Below, in pieces: positions 25,260-39,136 of a stretch of 64,000 nt of DNA. How positions within the stretch are numbered: the stretch's first letter is position 1; every line of letters starts with the position of its first letter. The notes beneath the pieces are model-generated. The model was not told the DNA's origin, did not search any database, and saw only the letters and a list, made by a program, of their open reading frames with translations. Location: positions 13,983,204 to 14,047,203 of the forward strand of contig NC_081141.1 in the NCBI RefSeq assembly GCF_958295425.1. The letters are read 5' to 3'. Made by a program: the position numbers and the translations under genes. This DNA comes from Solea solea (Eukaryota; Chordata; Actinopteri; Pleuronectiformes; Soleidae).

Positions 25260-28200
25260 TTCCAAAGTACCGTCAAGAAACTACAGTAGTCTTTACATAC
25301 CAGAGAGGATGTGCATCAAGTTGCCTGTCAGCTGATGCTGTTCCTGTAGATAAAGATGTTACTTACTAGGCTGTTCTTGTTTGGTTTTTGTGGGTAGAGT
25401 CGTTCTTCTGTGTTTGCGTATAGAGCTTCTGCTTCAAAAGGTGAAACATACAGTATGGCGGGTTTGTTAAGTTTGTTAAGAGTTTGTTAAAGCATGACTG
25501 CTTTGAGTGAAGCATACTTATGAAAAGTAGATCTAATCCCTGACAATAAACCCTCGAGAAGGTTCTTTCTTCCTGACCACATCTAACACAGAAAGGTGAG
25601 AGACTAGGATTAATAACCTGTGTCAGGAAAGTGGATAGATATCTATTATCTAAAGTGTGTGTTTAAGTGTACAGGTAACACCACTGCTACATACGTGCCT
25701 CCACCTTTCTAATCTGTATTCATTTGACTCCGCTTTGCCACTGTTAATCTGTAAATAACTGGTAAAAGTACAATAGTTTCCATATTTTCTCTCCATTGGT
25801 CCTTAGGTTTGACCCTGTGTGTTTGTGGGAAGTACATCAGCCTTGCAGATGCACTCGCCAGCAAAGTGCTTTCATATCTTCATCTCCTCTATCTTGCAGC
25901 CCTCTGTACCCTGGCCGTCCTTTCCTCTTCTGCTCAGATAGGCCGCAATTCATTATGCTAATTGATTTCAGTTCTTCCAGGAATTCGAGTAGACCCCGTT
26001 CTCCTCACACCCTTTCCCCTCTGCTCTAATTTCCTCTCTTTCTGTCGTGAAGTAAAGGCTCTGCATGGTCAGACGCCCATGGGATCAAACAGTGTTCATC
26101 CTCTCTCATCCTTTGCATTCTTGTCCTCCCGACAGAGTAAACAGAGCCTCTGTTTATTCTGTGTTCACCTCTTTCATCTTCCTACTCACACTGTACGCTG
26201 TACACATGTATTCTGTGTGTGTGTGCGTGCGTGTGTGTGTGTTTTGCATAAGCCCAGCAGGAGCAGATTAAAAAGAGCTTGTTGGGACCGTGACAAAAAG
26301 CATTCTTGCTAAATAAAATAAAATCAGATTAAGCCGGTGTTTGCTATAAAATAAACTAAAGGATGCCGAGATTAGAAGGAAAGAAATTGCCAAATATATT
26401 GCGGCAAAAAAACTAATTTAAATGTCAAATTTATCAAGACCGATGAAAGAGGATAAACACTAAATATGAATGAGTTTAGGGGGATGGTCGAGCATAGTAA
26501 GAGACACAATGATGAATCTGAGCGGAGAATGAAAATGAACAAAAACCAGCCTTTTAATGACTCATTAGGCTATGTATTTAAGAATGTAACTGAACATAAC
26601 ATTAACATTTACCCTGATTTCTTGAAAAGCTGATGTAACACATTATATCACAGATATAATCACGTCATCTCATTTGTCTCCAGGACTAAAGATAGCTCGT
26701 ATTTTTCATGTGTCCACTCAGTGTCAGTGGACGAGAGCCAAACCCTTTGAAATCCAACCTCACCCAAAGATATCACGGCCATATGTTGAGCGACTACAAA
26801 AGACTACATGATTATTTAATTGGCTAAAACAACTGAGGATGTGTGGGTGCATAATCAGACGAAGGCATCCAAGCGTTTCTAACACTTTACTACTGCAGCG
26901 ATGACTTAATGATGATTTAAATGAAGACAAGAAGAAAATATACAAATCGTAACTCCAGCAGTAAAATGATGAACATCATGTGAAATCGATCCATTATTAA
27001 TTGAAGCATCCACGATGTTGCTATCAGGTTCATTTGTGGAACTTACTCAATGTTTTCTTACTTAAACCCTAATGCTGCTTTACTTAAATCAAGTAGCCTT
27101 AAATTTCTCTCCAAAATGAACAACGTGGATATCGTTCTTCTGTTGTCTGTCTTGTTTTTGCGTGTTTTTGTGCTTATTATAACACAACACAGGCTCTGAG
27201 GAAAAGTACCTTTATACTGTCTTTATAACAGCGACAAAACAGGAACTGCAACGGGCACAGAAGTTGCCTGATGACCCTTTAATCAGTGTTCAACTCTATT
27301 TGAGATACTCTTATTAAATATGTTAAGTTCCCTTTGATCTTATTGATTTCGATTTAAAAACTGGCAATGTGTGTTTTTTCTGTTTGGAGGGGAGATGGCC
27401 CTAAAGGCACTAACGGAGAATTACAGTTGTGTTGTATCCTTGTCATATAACATCATGACGTTTGGAGGTAAAATAGTGTCAACAACCTTGTGTTTACTGT
27501 GTAGATCTAGTCTAAATGGAGACAACACCCATGCATTATGCACATCTTTAAAACATGTAGATCGGCCATTTTAAATCCACTCTGATCTTGTTTGTTATTA
27601 CATGACTTTATGTTCTTGCACGTTAATAAAAAAAAATTAGACTGTGCTGAAGGCTTAGCAAAGAAAAGCTGCAGCTGTGGCAGACAAACATACTGTAAAC
27701 CTCTGTCTTTATTTGAAAAGGATAAGTTATACATACTTAGATATGTTATAGGTAAAAGGTCTGGAGTCCAGATAAAGCTGTAGCTTTGGCTTTGTAGTAT
27801 CTTTCCTTGTGTATCTTTTCCTATTCTACTTCCTGTTTTACTTTGTAATTTTGCTTCTTTCGTGTGTATTCTCCCTATTTACTTTCAGCCCTTCTCTGTT
27901 TCCTTCCTCGTGAATTCCCCTCATCTCTTCCTTCCTTCGTTACCTCCTCTCCCTTCTGTTGTTTGTGTTTGCCTTTGTTCATCAACAGTTTGTCGTGTTA
28001 CCTTGTAATCAGTGTTTAATTGTTAACGTTAGTTTCAAGTTCTTGTGCGTATTAGCCAGGCTCTCCTGTTGTTTTTGTCTTATACGTGCTGATTCTGATA
28101 CTTCTACATATTGTTGGGGGTGTTTTAAGTGTTTTGCATTAGCGTATGGATTGTTGTATTTCTCTTCTGTATTTTTGTTTTGTCTGAAGATGCAAAGTAA

Positions 28201-28504
28201 AAAGCGAGATGTTTCCCTTAGGAGTGATTTGAGAGAGACTGAATATTGGACTTGTAGTTAACAGGGTGTGAAAAAGCAAGACATCAAATGCACAATAATG
28301 TTCTTCGATCGCTGGAACCCTTTGCAAACAAGCTCATGTTAACACCTACACTCGAGGCTACTCTACACCACATGGAGAGTCTAATAAAAATGTAAAAAGT
28401 CTAATTCATTACTTAAGTTCACAGTAGCAGGAGCTGAAGAGTGAGCTCTGCAGCCTTCCCTGAATCTCTGCTGGACAGTAGAGGCCTGAGGCAACACTGG
28501 GGCT

Positions 28505-28539
<35 letters not shown>

Positions 28540-28542
28540 TAT

Positions 28543-28578
<36 letters not shown>

Positions 28579-28864
28579 GCAAACACACACGCACACACAC
28601 AGGTTTGCGCACCTATTTTTCTTCAGACACTGAAATGACTTCCATTCATTTGGACAGACTAAACAAAGCATTATTCCAAATATTAACCACAACAAGTTAA
28701 TATCGAACACCCAACCTGAACCTGAAATGAGGTTCTGCCTCATTAAGACCAGGTATTGGTCTCCATGAGGACTACTGGTCCAGAGTTTATGCCAGAAAAG
28801 GTCAGAACGCACACACACTTAAACTATTTTAGCCCTAGACATACAATGCAGAGGGATATTATGA

Positions 28865-28895
<31 letters not shown>

Positions 28896-31800
28896 CTATT
28901 ACTTAGGGAAACAGATGGCACTAAGTGATCTGGGGGGACATGTCATCTCCTAATGACTCTTGTTTAAGTGTCCATCATGAGTCTGGCAGTGTTATCTGAC
29001 TGTGATGCTGAGTAGTCACAGTACAGCAGAGCATTTCATGTAACGACCTGAGAGTGTGTCACAGCATTACAGCATTTAAGAAGGTCCTCGCAGTTGTCAT
29101 GATTCCAGGACCTCTATCTCTGGTAATGATTATTGAGTTTAGTCTTTTTTTAATGGGTGTATTTGGTTTTCTTTTGATCAGTATTTCTGCTGTATGTTCA
29201 TGTCCTTTATGTGTTTTCTGTACTTTGCCTCAGCGTCCTGTTTTACTTTCTGCCTTTGTATCATTTACCCCACTGGTAATAGTCTGCCCCACCGTAAAGT
29301 GTTTCACCTGTCAATTAATTACCCCTGCCTTACCTTGTACATCGATTGTAGTCTCTGTGCTCCGTGTCTTGGATGGATCATACGTTCAGTTTAGCTTCCT
29401 GTTCCACAGGTACTATGGTTTTACTGTTTATTTTTATCCTCTCTCACTGTATGCATTTTGATTTTCACAATCTCACAAGAAATCAACAGAAATTCAACAA
29501 CTTCAAACTCATTTAGGATCAGAGGTAAACGTCCTAGGGTCATGACAGCTGCCTGATCACATTATAAAAGACTGATTGTTGCACTGAAGTTCAAGTATGC
29601 TTTTTAAAGGTGAAGCAACCCTCTGGTGATGAAACCTCATTATTTCCACAAACCTAAACTGAGCTGAACTATCTTTTAACAGAGGCTGCTCATATCATTC
29701 CAACCATATTTCATCCCTGTTTGTTTACTTTCCATATTGACCCTGAGCTCTCTTCTCCTCCACTGTCCTCCACACACAGGCAGATGGCAAGGTGGTCGAT
29801 GGCAGCCTTCTGGGAGACGCTAATGGTGTGGAGCCTGCACCAGGAAGAGTGAAGGATTCAGCAAAGTGGCAGAAGCCACGGTTCTCCCGGAAAGCTCTGA
29901 TGAAATGCTGCCTGGTCAAATGGATCATTGCCAGCACACAGCCACAGGACAAAGGTGAGCGGGAGGAGAGTCTGATGTGGAATGAGTGCTTTGTGCTGGC
30001 GAGACTAACAATGTGATGAAATGCATAATGAAATGTGATTAACAGTATTTGAATTGATCGGTGAATTGACCAGCTGGACCTCTCCTTGCCTCTTGAGGTC
30101 TCACTGGGTACAACTGACTCATTGTGCTGGGCAGCTGACCCCAGGGTCAAGTACCCAGAGATCATTTAGTTGAATACGCTCATTTATCAACCTCAACAGA
30201 CCATTAATATTCTCTACACAGACATGCTGGAGTACTGCGATGCAGCCCACATATATATCCTTCGCCTCTGTGTCTCCAAAACAGCCTCTCATCATTTTTC
30301 ACTTTCACAACCAAAACAAAACAAGTTCCAACTGGTCCATAAATGTTGGTACAGTTGATAGTTTTTTAAAGTGGCTTTATATAAGATAGGAATTATATTA
30401 AGTCAGGATGACCATGGCTTCACTAAGATCAGTGGTGCAGCCAGTATATTCACAAAATAAATGTTCATTTGCATTGCATTTATAAATAAATACATGGTGA
30501 GACAGTTATTTATGCATGGACACAGTGTTTGGGTTTGGGTGGAAAGAGTGCGTAATCAACCTTGTGTTTAATGTGTGGATCCAGTATAAAAGGGAAGAAC
30601 ATCCATGCATTACATGACAGTACACTTTACTACACATGATGTTTCATCTCGTTTGTTATTACAGGACTTTATGTTGAAAAAAGAAATTGAAGCTGTGCAG
30701 AAGGCTTAGCAAAGAAAAGTACATTCATTTGCACCTGTGATGCACTGCAGCTCCTCATAAACCAGTTTCTTTATTTGAAATAATACTCTGTAGGATAAGT
30801 CATACACACACATGTTACATAGGTAAAACCTCTGGAGCACAGATGTAGCTGTCTGCCAAAGGAACAGCTTTCCTTTAGCATTGTCTCTCATACGTCACAG
30901 ACATTGTTTGTAGCGAGTGAAACTAGAGCTAAATATGTGCTGTAGTGTGATGTAGTATCATTTATTCTATTTAAATTGTCACTCTCTCTTATTCTCTTAT
31001 CAGTCAATGTTGTAATGGAAACTGGTTCATAGGGCTTTCTAAAGGTTTGAAGCCAGCCAGCGTGTTGACCTGAACTGGTCTCGTTCATTGACTGTGTCAG
31101 TGCTCCACCCAGTGGTCCAGGTGTGACTGTGCAAAATTGATCTTTTGCCTGCAGGGAAACATGAAAACAGGTATCTTATGTTGGATCTGTAACTACTTCA
31201 TACATAGTGAGGTCATAATCATGAGAAAATAAACATCACCTCAGAATCCACAGAAGTGTATATAAACCAGAAGAGGCAGTGTGTGTAATTATGACTTGTC
31301 TCTGAGGCCTGAGGTCAATTCAACCTCCTGCGAGAGACACTCTCTACTCTCACATTCTACTCGTTGTTGGAAGTGGAAGAACTGAAGATGTTGAGATTTT
31401 TGTTGGGAGTGACCAGGATGGACAGGATTAGACATGAACATGTTTGAGGGACAGCTCAGGTTGAACAGTTTGGAGATAAAGAAAGAGAGTCAAGAATGAG
31501 ATGGTTTGGTCACGTGCAGAAGGAAGTGACGATATTGGACAAAGAATGTTGTGGTCTCAGGAGTGGGTGAGCAGATGGGTGGCAGAGATTAGATAATTAT
31601 ACACACATGCACACTTTGCATCAGGTGACCGTCCTTCTTGTCCCTTGGCTCTAGTGCTGTAGGAGCACTTTATTCTTTTTTCCCCCTTCAGTGTTTCACA
31701 GGCAGTTTTGTTCTCTGGCAGCCCCATGTGGTGACAACAGCAAACTGTTGAAGGTTTTACATGTTTAAATTATTTGACCAAAATCATTGTTGCCCACTAC

Positions 31801-34800
31801 TCAGATAATTGGTCTGAACGTTGTGGAGATGCTGAGAAACATCTCTTGGAAGACACATTTTTTCAATCAATTTTCATGTGCTTGAAATTTTCTTGTACCC
31901 CAATTAAATCTACTCAGTCCTTTGTTTATATGTATTACACAAGTCTAATAGTTGCTGACAGTTTTTCCCTGCCACACGGTGGTGTAGTGGTTAGCACTCT
32001 CGCCTTGCAGCGAGAAGACCCGGGTTTGAGCCCCGGTTGGAACTGCATGGAGTTTGCATGTTCTCCCCGCGTGTGCGTGGGTTCTCTCCGGGTTCTCCGG
32101 CTTCCTCCCACAGTCCAAAAACATGCAATGTGGGGATAGGTAAATTGGACACTCTAAATTGACCATAGGAGTGAGTGTGAGAGTGCATGGTTGTTTGTCT
32201 CTAGCTGTGTGTGGCCCTGCGATGGACTGGCGAACTGTCCAGAGTGTACCCCGCCTATCGCCCGATGTAGCTGAGATTGGCACAGCACCCCCCGCGACCC
32301 TCTGGTGGAGGATAAAGCGGTAGATGATGACTGACTGACTGAACTTTTCCCGACATGCAGGTGATCAGTCTTTATCAGGTGCAGATCATCCTCTCTCTTA
32401 CAAAACAGATGAAAGGGGTTGGTTTTTTTTGCAGTTCACACATAAGTACAGTTAGGAGGAAAAACTGTCATTGAAAAAGAAAGAGAAGCAGGGTGAGATT
32501 AGGAGCTATTTCATGAGTAGAGACTCAGCTTTGTTACTGAGCTCCACTTTAGAAAATGACCCAAGGCTGAAAATAGTGGAAGCACAGAAAGATAAGGAGG
32601 CGTGTGTCAGTCAGAGAGTTGGGATGGTGGTGACGACGTTTGTCTGGACAGAGCTGCTCTGGTTCACTTCACGGATGAGCAGAACTGCAGCTGAAGCCTG
32701 TGGAGAATGAAATATGCTTGCTCTGCAGGTCAGGGAGCACACTGATGATAATCTGACCTGTTGTGCAATTATAGTTTTTAAAATCAAGTCATTCATCAGT
32801 TTTATTGCTAGCTGATGGATTAATAATTTCCCCTCTGTTTGGTCTGGTTTAATAAAGAAAAAAGGAAAGGAGTTGTTTTTTTTAATCCCCACACCAGAAT
32901 TTATGTACGTGGCAGTGTGGAAAATGCTTCATCCATTCACTGTCAACAACAAAAATATAATTCAACGTGTACATGAAAAAAAACCACATAATCATCACAG
33001 TAGTAGCAGAATGGGTGTAATCTTACATTTCTCTGGAAGATGGGGATTTGTTTGGGAGATATTATCTCCATAACTTAATATTTTTATCTCCAAACTTTTG
33101 AAAGCGCTGGCTCCAATCCTGATTCTGTTTGTGTGAGAGCATGTGAGGTCAACAGCAGTCTTTACACTTGACAAACTGAAACCTGTAAATATTTCTTAAC
33201 ACTTAAATAGGACACTCTAAATTGACCATAGGTGGTAGAGAATGGATGGATGGATGATGTTATAGTTCATTTTCTCTTGTGTGACTGAAAGTCTCTCTAA
33301 CCCAGAATTTAGGAGATGTAAAATAATTTTCATGTGATATTAGAACATAACACAGAGAAATAATAAGGCCATATAATAGCGGAAAAGGAGATATGTGTGA
33401 CTGTAATATGAAAAGTGTAATATGAGGAAGGAGGCGATATGGAAGCCAGACAAAGAAGCTGTCAAATACTCCTGCGACTCATATCTGCATGACTTCTGTG
33501 TGATGGAGGCGGTGAGATGAACTCGAGAGGGCGAGCGTGTCCCCATGACCATGCAGCATGGCGGCCTGGTGAAGGTTGAAACAGGAGGAGTGTTGTTGTG
33601 CGTCTCTGTAGTGAGTTGTGGTTTGGCAGGTTTGGTCATATGAAACAACACCAGCGACCAGAGAGATTCAGTTCACCTCCGTCCTCTGAGGCGACAAGGG
33701 TAGAGGAGGGAGAAACAAATGAAAGAGGAGAGAAGAAGAAAAGGTGGGAGGGAACATCACCTGTAAACAAACTGGAACACCAGGTTAGTGTGTTGTCTGA
33801 ATGGACACAGGCGCCTGGACAGCAAATTCAAAAGAAGTTGAACAGTTTGTTGGTGCCTCAGCCAGCCCCTCCTGATTAATCCTCTCACCTTTGTGGGCCT
33901 TTTGGACCGGATTTGTCCTGAGACGCTATATTTCTCTGTGGTTTTTCACGCTGTATGGTGCTGGTGGTCAAAGGTTATATGATGAATACATGCAAGGCAG
34001 AGTGCGAAAGGGAGATGGCCAAGCTGCTGCGCTGCTTCTTTGGCTTCATCACTGGGACGCTTGCTCAAGGTATTTCCTTTTTTTTATTCTGTCTCGGCTT
34101 GAAAAAGGTTTTTCTCCTTCCTTTAGACATTTTATATTCAACAAACAGTTTCAATAAAATCAAATTCATTTTATTTTTATAGCACGAAATTATTGTAGGG
34201 CCCAGTCCTTACAATATTGTACTAAGAAAGAGAAAGGCAACTGTTTTTGACATCATACATATCATTTCTTGTATTTGCAGTGTATTGTTTGTTACTGAAT
34301 CACTGCTGTAAATTACATTTATTTAATATATTGTCGAGATACCTGTACTTATATATTGTGTATTTATTTTTGTCATAACTTACATTTCAGGGGAAATATT
34401 TGACTTGTTACTCCACTACATTAATGCGTTGCTTTGCTGCTTCATCGAATAAGTGACCTAATAAACTTGGCTTATGGCTGGAAGAGTTGCTGCTGGCCCT
34501 GCTACCCTGAAAGGAGAAGAAGTATATACAGTAATAAATAGTTGGATAGACATGTAAGACATAAAATACATATATCAAATACAATGCAAAAGGCAGTGTC
34601 CACTTAGGGTCTGTCATCATGCAGTATTTTTTTTTTCCACCAGAGAGACATGTCCCCTCCAAACCTAATTCTATGTCTAATACTTTGAGGCTAAAGAAGT
34701 CAAATGATCATTTATCTTGAGTACTTAGAGAGTCAGTCAAAATAATACATGCATTTTTATATCAAGGTGAATGTTAGAACATGTCTTGTTTATCTTAGAT

Positions 34801-37208
34801 TATTATTCTTAAATCGTACCAGAAGGAAGCTTCCATAATATGTGCTTTGGCAAATGTTTCTATCAAATGATTGATATTGTTGAAGTAAAAGAGACTTTGT
34901 TCATTTTCTGGTTTAATTATTACTATTATTGTTGTTTATTTGTATTGTTGCTTTATTCTTTTCACTGGTCCGTCCTTCTTGAGTTAGTCGGTTTGTCCTT
35001 TCCGCTCATCATTGATTAGACATACAGTATTAGATGTCTATCCTCTGTCCTCCTCCTATCATCCAACACATTGTTTCATCAGACCATCGTCAGCTGAATC
35101 AGCACGATGTCCTTCCCTCATCTGTCTTCACTGACTTATCATGTCCAATATAGACACCTCAGGACACCTCAGGGTGGAGCGTTAACTTGTCCTCGGAAAA
35201 GATAGGACCTGATGATGATGAATGTTCTCTGCACAGGAAGAACTGTCCTCTGTTGCTTCCTGCTTTGTTCAGATTTGATAATGTGTAGATTTCCAGGGGC
35301 CAATGGTCCTTTTAGACCCTTTTTTTTTTTTTTTACAAACAAATTCTCTCATTTTTAAATGGCAACGTAACCAAATATAAGACACTCAAGAGTGAACAAA
35401 TGAAACAATTCTGCCTTTCTTTCACATCTGGAGTCAGATATCATAATAACATAATAATAAAACAAGAGGTGACACGTGATTGAGGCCGATTTTCTGCCCC
35501 AGTCCCTTCTGGGCCTTAAATAATAAATAAATAAATAATAATAATAAAATAATACAGTCTCCACTGATCCATTTGCTAAACCTAATTCTGTCTTAGCCGT
35601 GAAGAGGGACATGAGAAACACATGTTCAGACATGTTTGGATGTTGGAAAGAGAAACGAGATGATTAAAAACCCAACTTGGGCAAAGGGAGAGGAGAAAGG
35701 TCCCTGTTTTAATTACACAGCTAAGGGTGTGAGGGCTTTGAACTTGTGTGGCTGAGGAGATTTTCTCTTGTGGAAGTTACGTGTTTGCATTGAACTGGAA
35801 CACATTCAGCAGTTGAGTGGGTGAGTGGAGAAAAAGCTGAAAGACCAGTGTTAAAGTTCTGCAGTGATGGCAAAGAGGAAGCTAATTAAAGATGAATTTA
35901 GAGAGGGCAGTTTTCATCTTCAGTTTTTATCCTAAGTCCCTGGAGCAGGTTGTTCGGAAAGAGGCATTAAAAAGATATGGAGTGTGGATGTAATGTGAAG
36001 AAATCATCAGAGGTTTCAGTCCTGTGGCTCGCTGTTTTCTCAGCTCACTGCTCTGTGTGTACAGACACTCACAGGGATAAAAGGCTTCACTTCTTGCAAT
36101 CTAATACTTCTTTGTAGCTTTTTTTTCATTTCTTACTATTAATCAAGTATTTTCTGTGAAACACAGAAAGTGAGGATGTGACAAACCGCAGAATATCTAC
36201 CATATTGTTTTGCAGCTGAGCTGCGATTTGATCCATTTTCTCATGTTTCAATTCCTTGTCTTCCCACGTGCATAGTACTCGTGAATGAATGTGAGCCTTG
36301 CTATATTGCTTAGTGCACAGTGCCCTCTAGTGGTCAGAGGGGACAATCATACATGCCTACAGAGGAAAAAAGAATATGCATTTCCTGGAATTCAACAACA
36401 GGAATTCCACAGTTCAGATGCCAAATATATTCAGTTTATCGTCACATAAGATGAAGATAATGAGAAAATGTTCATATTCAAGAGGATGGAAGTCACTGAT
36501 CATTTAGTTAATTGACATAACGGTTGCAGTAGTAGAGAATTCAACCAACTTTCAGCAAACTAGAGCATCACTGTGTACCTGCTGCCCTTCTGACAATACA
36601 TTAGTTTAATGGCAGTTATGCCAACCAACTTGTTTTCTTTTCATAAATCAGCAATAGCAAAACAGCATAAATGAAGTATTTACAGACAATAAAAAGAAAG
36701 TGTTACTGGATGATGATATGCAACACAATGATCTAACATTTTTCATCATATTTTGTGATTTATTTATTTTTTTGCACCTTAAAGTTTTTTTAAGACCGTG
36801 TGATTGTGATTACACTGCCATGTGATGAGAATAATATTTTTCTTGTATTTTGACAATAATATTTCTAATAAGAAAACAGAAGAAGTTTTTGATTGACATC
36901 TTGTTAAAATCCTACAATAATCCATTGCACACCTGTGCAATAATCATGCCTTTTTATGTCTCACCTGTCGGGTGGATGACTAATACTGACTATTAAAATG
37001 TTTAATTTTTTGCTGAGTGTATTTTAGTGGAAAAAAGCAAACTGGAGCGTCATAACGTAAACATTTCCCCAAAATGAATTTGTTATTATGTGATTGTCTC
37101 AAGTGAAATAATGGAGGGGTTTCTAGAATCATACAGGACGAGGCGTGAAAGACAAAGTTCAAGTAAAAGAGACATGACATGACCCTGACAGACAAGAGGA
37201 AGGGAGTC

Positions 37209-37247
<39 letters not shown>

Positions 37248-38472
37248 AAAACAAATGTGGAGGTGTGGCATGTGTGTGTGTGTGATGTGAAAGGTCAGAT
37301 CCTCTTCAGGCCTGTTTGGGCTCTTCCTCCTTTTTCATCTCTCTTACTGTGACGTGGTGTCAAAAAAAATCTCAAACAGATTTACAAATGTGGCCTTTGA
37401 CAAAAGCATGTGCGCACGCACGCACACACACACACGCTCACCTGACACAGTGACAAACCTTTGCTTTTGTCAGTACCTGAGATTCCGTCTTTCAAACAGC
37501 TCCTGTTTCTAACCCTGATCTCAGATGTATAGTGCCAGGAATCATAGCATCATTTAAATCATTCATTTAGCATTGATCTGCATGACTGAGCCTCAACATT
37601 TAGTCTTTTTAAGTTTGCATCTCGTCTTGTTAGACCTCCCTGGATCTCTTGCATGGTCGAAAGTATCTCGGTGCAGCTTGTTAGGAGCCGTGTTGTTGTT
37701 GGTGTTGTTGTTGGTGTTGTGGTGTTGGTCGTAGTCCATCTGCATAATGGGAGCTGTGATGGCCGCTTTCTCTGTGGAGGCCAGGAGGCGCCTCTCTCGG
37801 CCCAGTTGCCTCGCTCACTGCGGCCACAGTGCAGCCAGGTACCATCGCTCAGGTAGGAATTGACATGACTTTACCTCCACATTATCATCTGTCATCACAT
37901 CATTCACTATTTCACCCCATCACTCTTTTGGTTCTCTCTAATTTTTCCACACTTGCTTTCTCTAATGAATGTGTGTGGGACAAGAGCTCAGACGTGTTGC
38001 ATATCTTGATATAATAACAATGTCATGTTATGTGTAATCAATTGTAACCTTAATCATCTGTATTAGAACACCTTGATTGTTATGGATTTAAAGTACTAGT
38101 ATTTGATCCTACAACCATAAGCCACACTGCAGTTCTTCACAACTTAAATACTTACTTAGATCACTGTGATTCTGCTAACATGCATTTCTAATTACACATT
38201 TTGAATTTCACCAATTCAGCGAACAGTAAAACACTTAATATAAACATGTGAAAATAGTCATTACATGATTTTACAACATTCGAGAGGTTTTAATGGTCTT
38301 GACTTTTACACTTACATCCTCTTCCTTTGACTGTGGTGAAGATCGAGGTGATGTTTGCTGATGTGTCTGACTGTGAGGAAACAGTCTGGGTCCTCTCCCC
38401 CCAATTACTGACTGTTGTGTCAGCAGGCAGCATCAAGTATACCTTTTAAAAACCTGTTAGTGTCCTAATGGC

Positions 38473-38511
<39 letters not shown>

Positions 38512-38877
38512 CCACACCAGCTCACTACACTAAAGCATCAAAGAGAAAAAAAAGCCTCTAATGCACATTACTGAAGTAAAGCACAAAGATAGCTACTGTA
38601 CAGGCATGGCATGTTGTGTGGGATGAGTGAGTGAATACCAGTCACTTGATCGACTCTCCACCACAAAGTGGAAACTGAAATGCAGATTTAAACTTTAGGG
38701 TGACTGATCGAACAGTAGACAATTTATTTTTTAGCTATTTTTTACTTCGTTTTTTTCTTAGGGTTAGGGTTAACCCAAAGAAAGAGGAGACAATGGGGTT
38801 TGCTCCAGTGCTGTCACCACATAAGATATTGATCTCTCTCATGCTGGCCTCCCATTTATGTCTCCTATCTCCTATCT

Positions 38878-38914
<37 letters not shown>

Positions 38915-39094
38915 GTTTCCATGACTTCAGAGGACAGTCTAAACACTGCATTATCCCTAACCTTAATCTTAACCTTAACCTAACCTCAGCCTAATTTAGT
39001 AATTTACCTTATGGGGACTTGATTTTAGGAAGACAAGTCCCCATACTGAGACTGTGTAAACAGATGTAGGTCCCCACAACATAAGGAATACCAG

Positions 39095-39136
<42 letters not shown>

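Larger units (their letters stand above)
14175..29779 (+). other. KCNIP3: KCNIP3 intron 1 (about 15.6 kb)
   Basis: GT at 14175 and AG at 29778-29779. I found no coding exon inside. It contains repeat copies listed separately (17983-18450, 22378-22620, 27461-27786, 28600-28810) and microsatellites: CA at 17390-17415, TG at 22360-22377 and 22631-22654, CA at 23551-23575, CTC/TTC at 25229-25262, CA runs at 28507-28600 and TG at 28863-28890. A short relic at 15570-15660 starts with the GGGCTGC...ATCGA signature of the 57-63 kb MITE family. The first ~480 bases after exon 1 stay CpG-rich and may belong to the promoter region. The rest is ordinary AT-rich intron. Confidence 0.75.
29955..33981 (+). 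other. KCNIP3: KCNIP3 intron between exon 2 and the first alternative 5' exon
   Basis: No coding exon recognised. It holds the second copy of a 0.3-kb direct repeat (30533-30853), a LINE relic (31366-31545), a SINE-like repeat (31973-32342) and a 3' fragment of the same SINE at 33206-33256. The stretch 33590-33880 is purine-rich and may be upstream or untranslated sequence of the exon at 33982; that is inference. Confidence 0.6.
34070..37746 (+). other. KCNIP3: KCNIP3 intronic interval between alternative exons A and B
   Basis: No gene seen. It contains a short interspersed fragment at 34160-34215, an A/T-rich (AATA)n/(AAT)n run near 35518-35552, a MITE relic at 36410-36535 and an (AGAC)n tract at 37208-37247. 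The rest is plain intron. Confidence 0.6.

Noticed and set aside
28381..28818. 145-codon Cys/Val-rich minus-strand frame
   Set aside because: Reads through CA repeats and a GGGGAC-family repeat.
29792..30016. 74-codon frame beginning at GTG 29792
   Set aside because: This is KCNIP3 exon 2 read past its donor; the real exon is 29780-29954 and needs the upstream Met-Gln exon.
31985..32040. Possible tRNA gene
   Set aside because: A- and B-box-like motifs are present but it continues as a SINE with the tail known from 6900-7294, and no proper cloverleaf with an anticodon arm could be drawn.
37653..37856. 67-codon frame starting MVESISVQL, reminiscent of the KChIP4 VESISAQL start
   Set aside because: After eight residues it becomes a Val-repeat from a GTT/GGT tract and stops. 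The overlapping MGAVM frame is the one that fits phase, Kozak context and family length.
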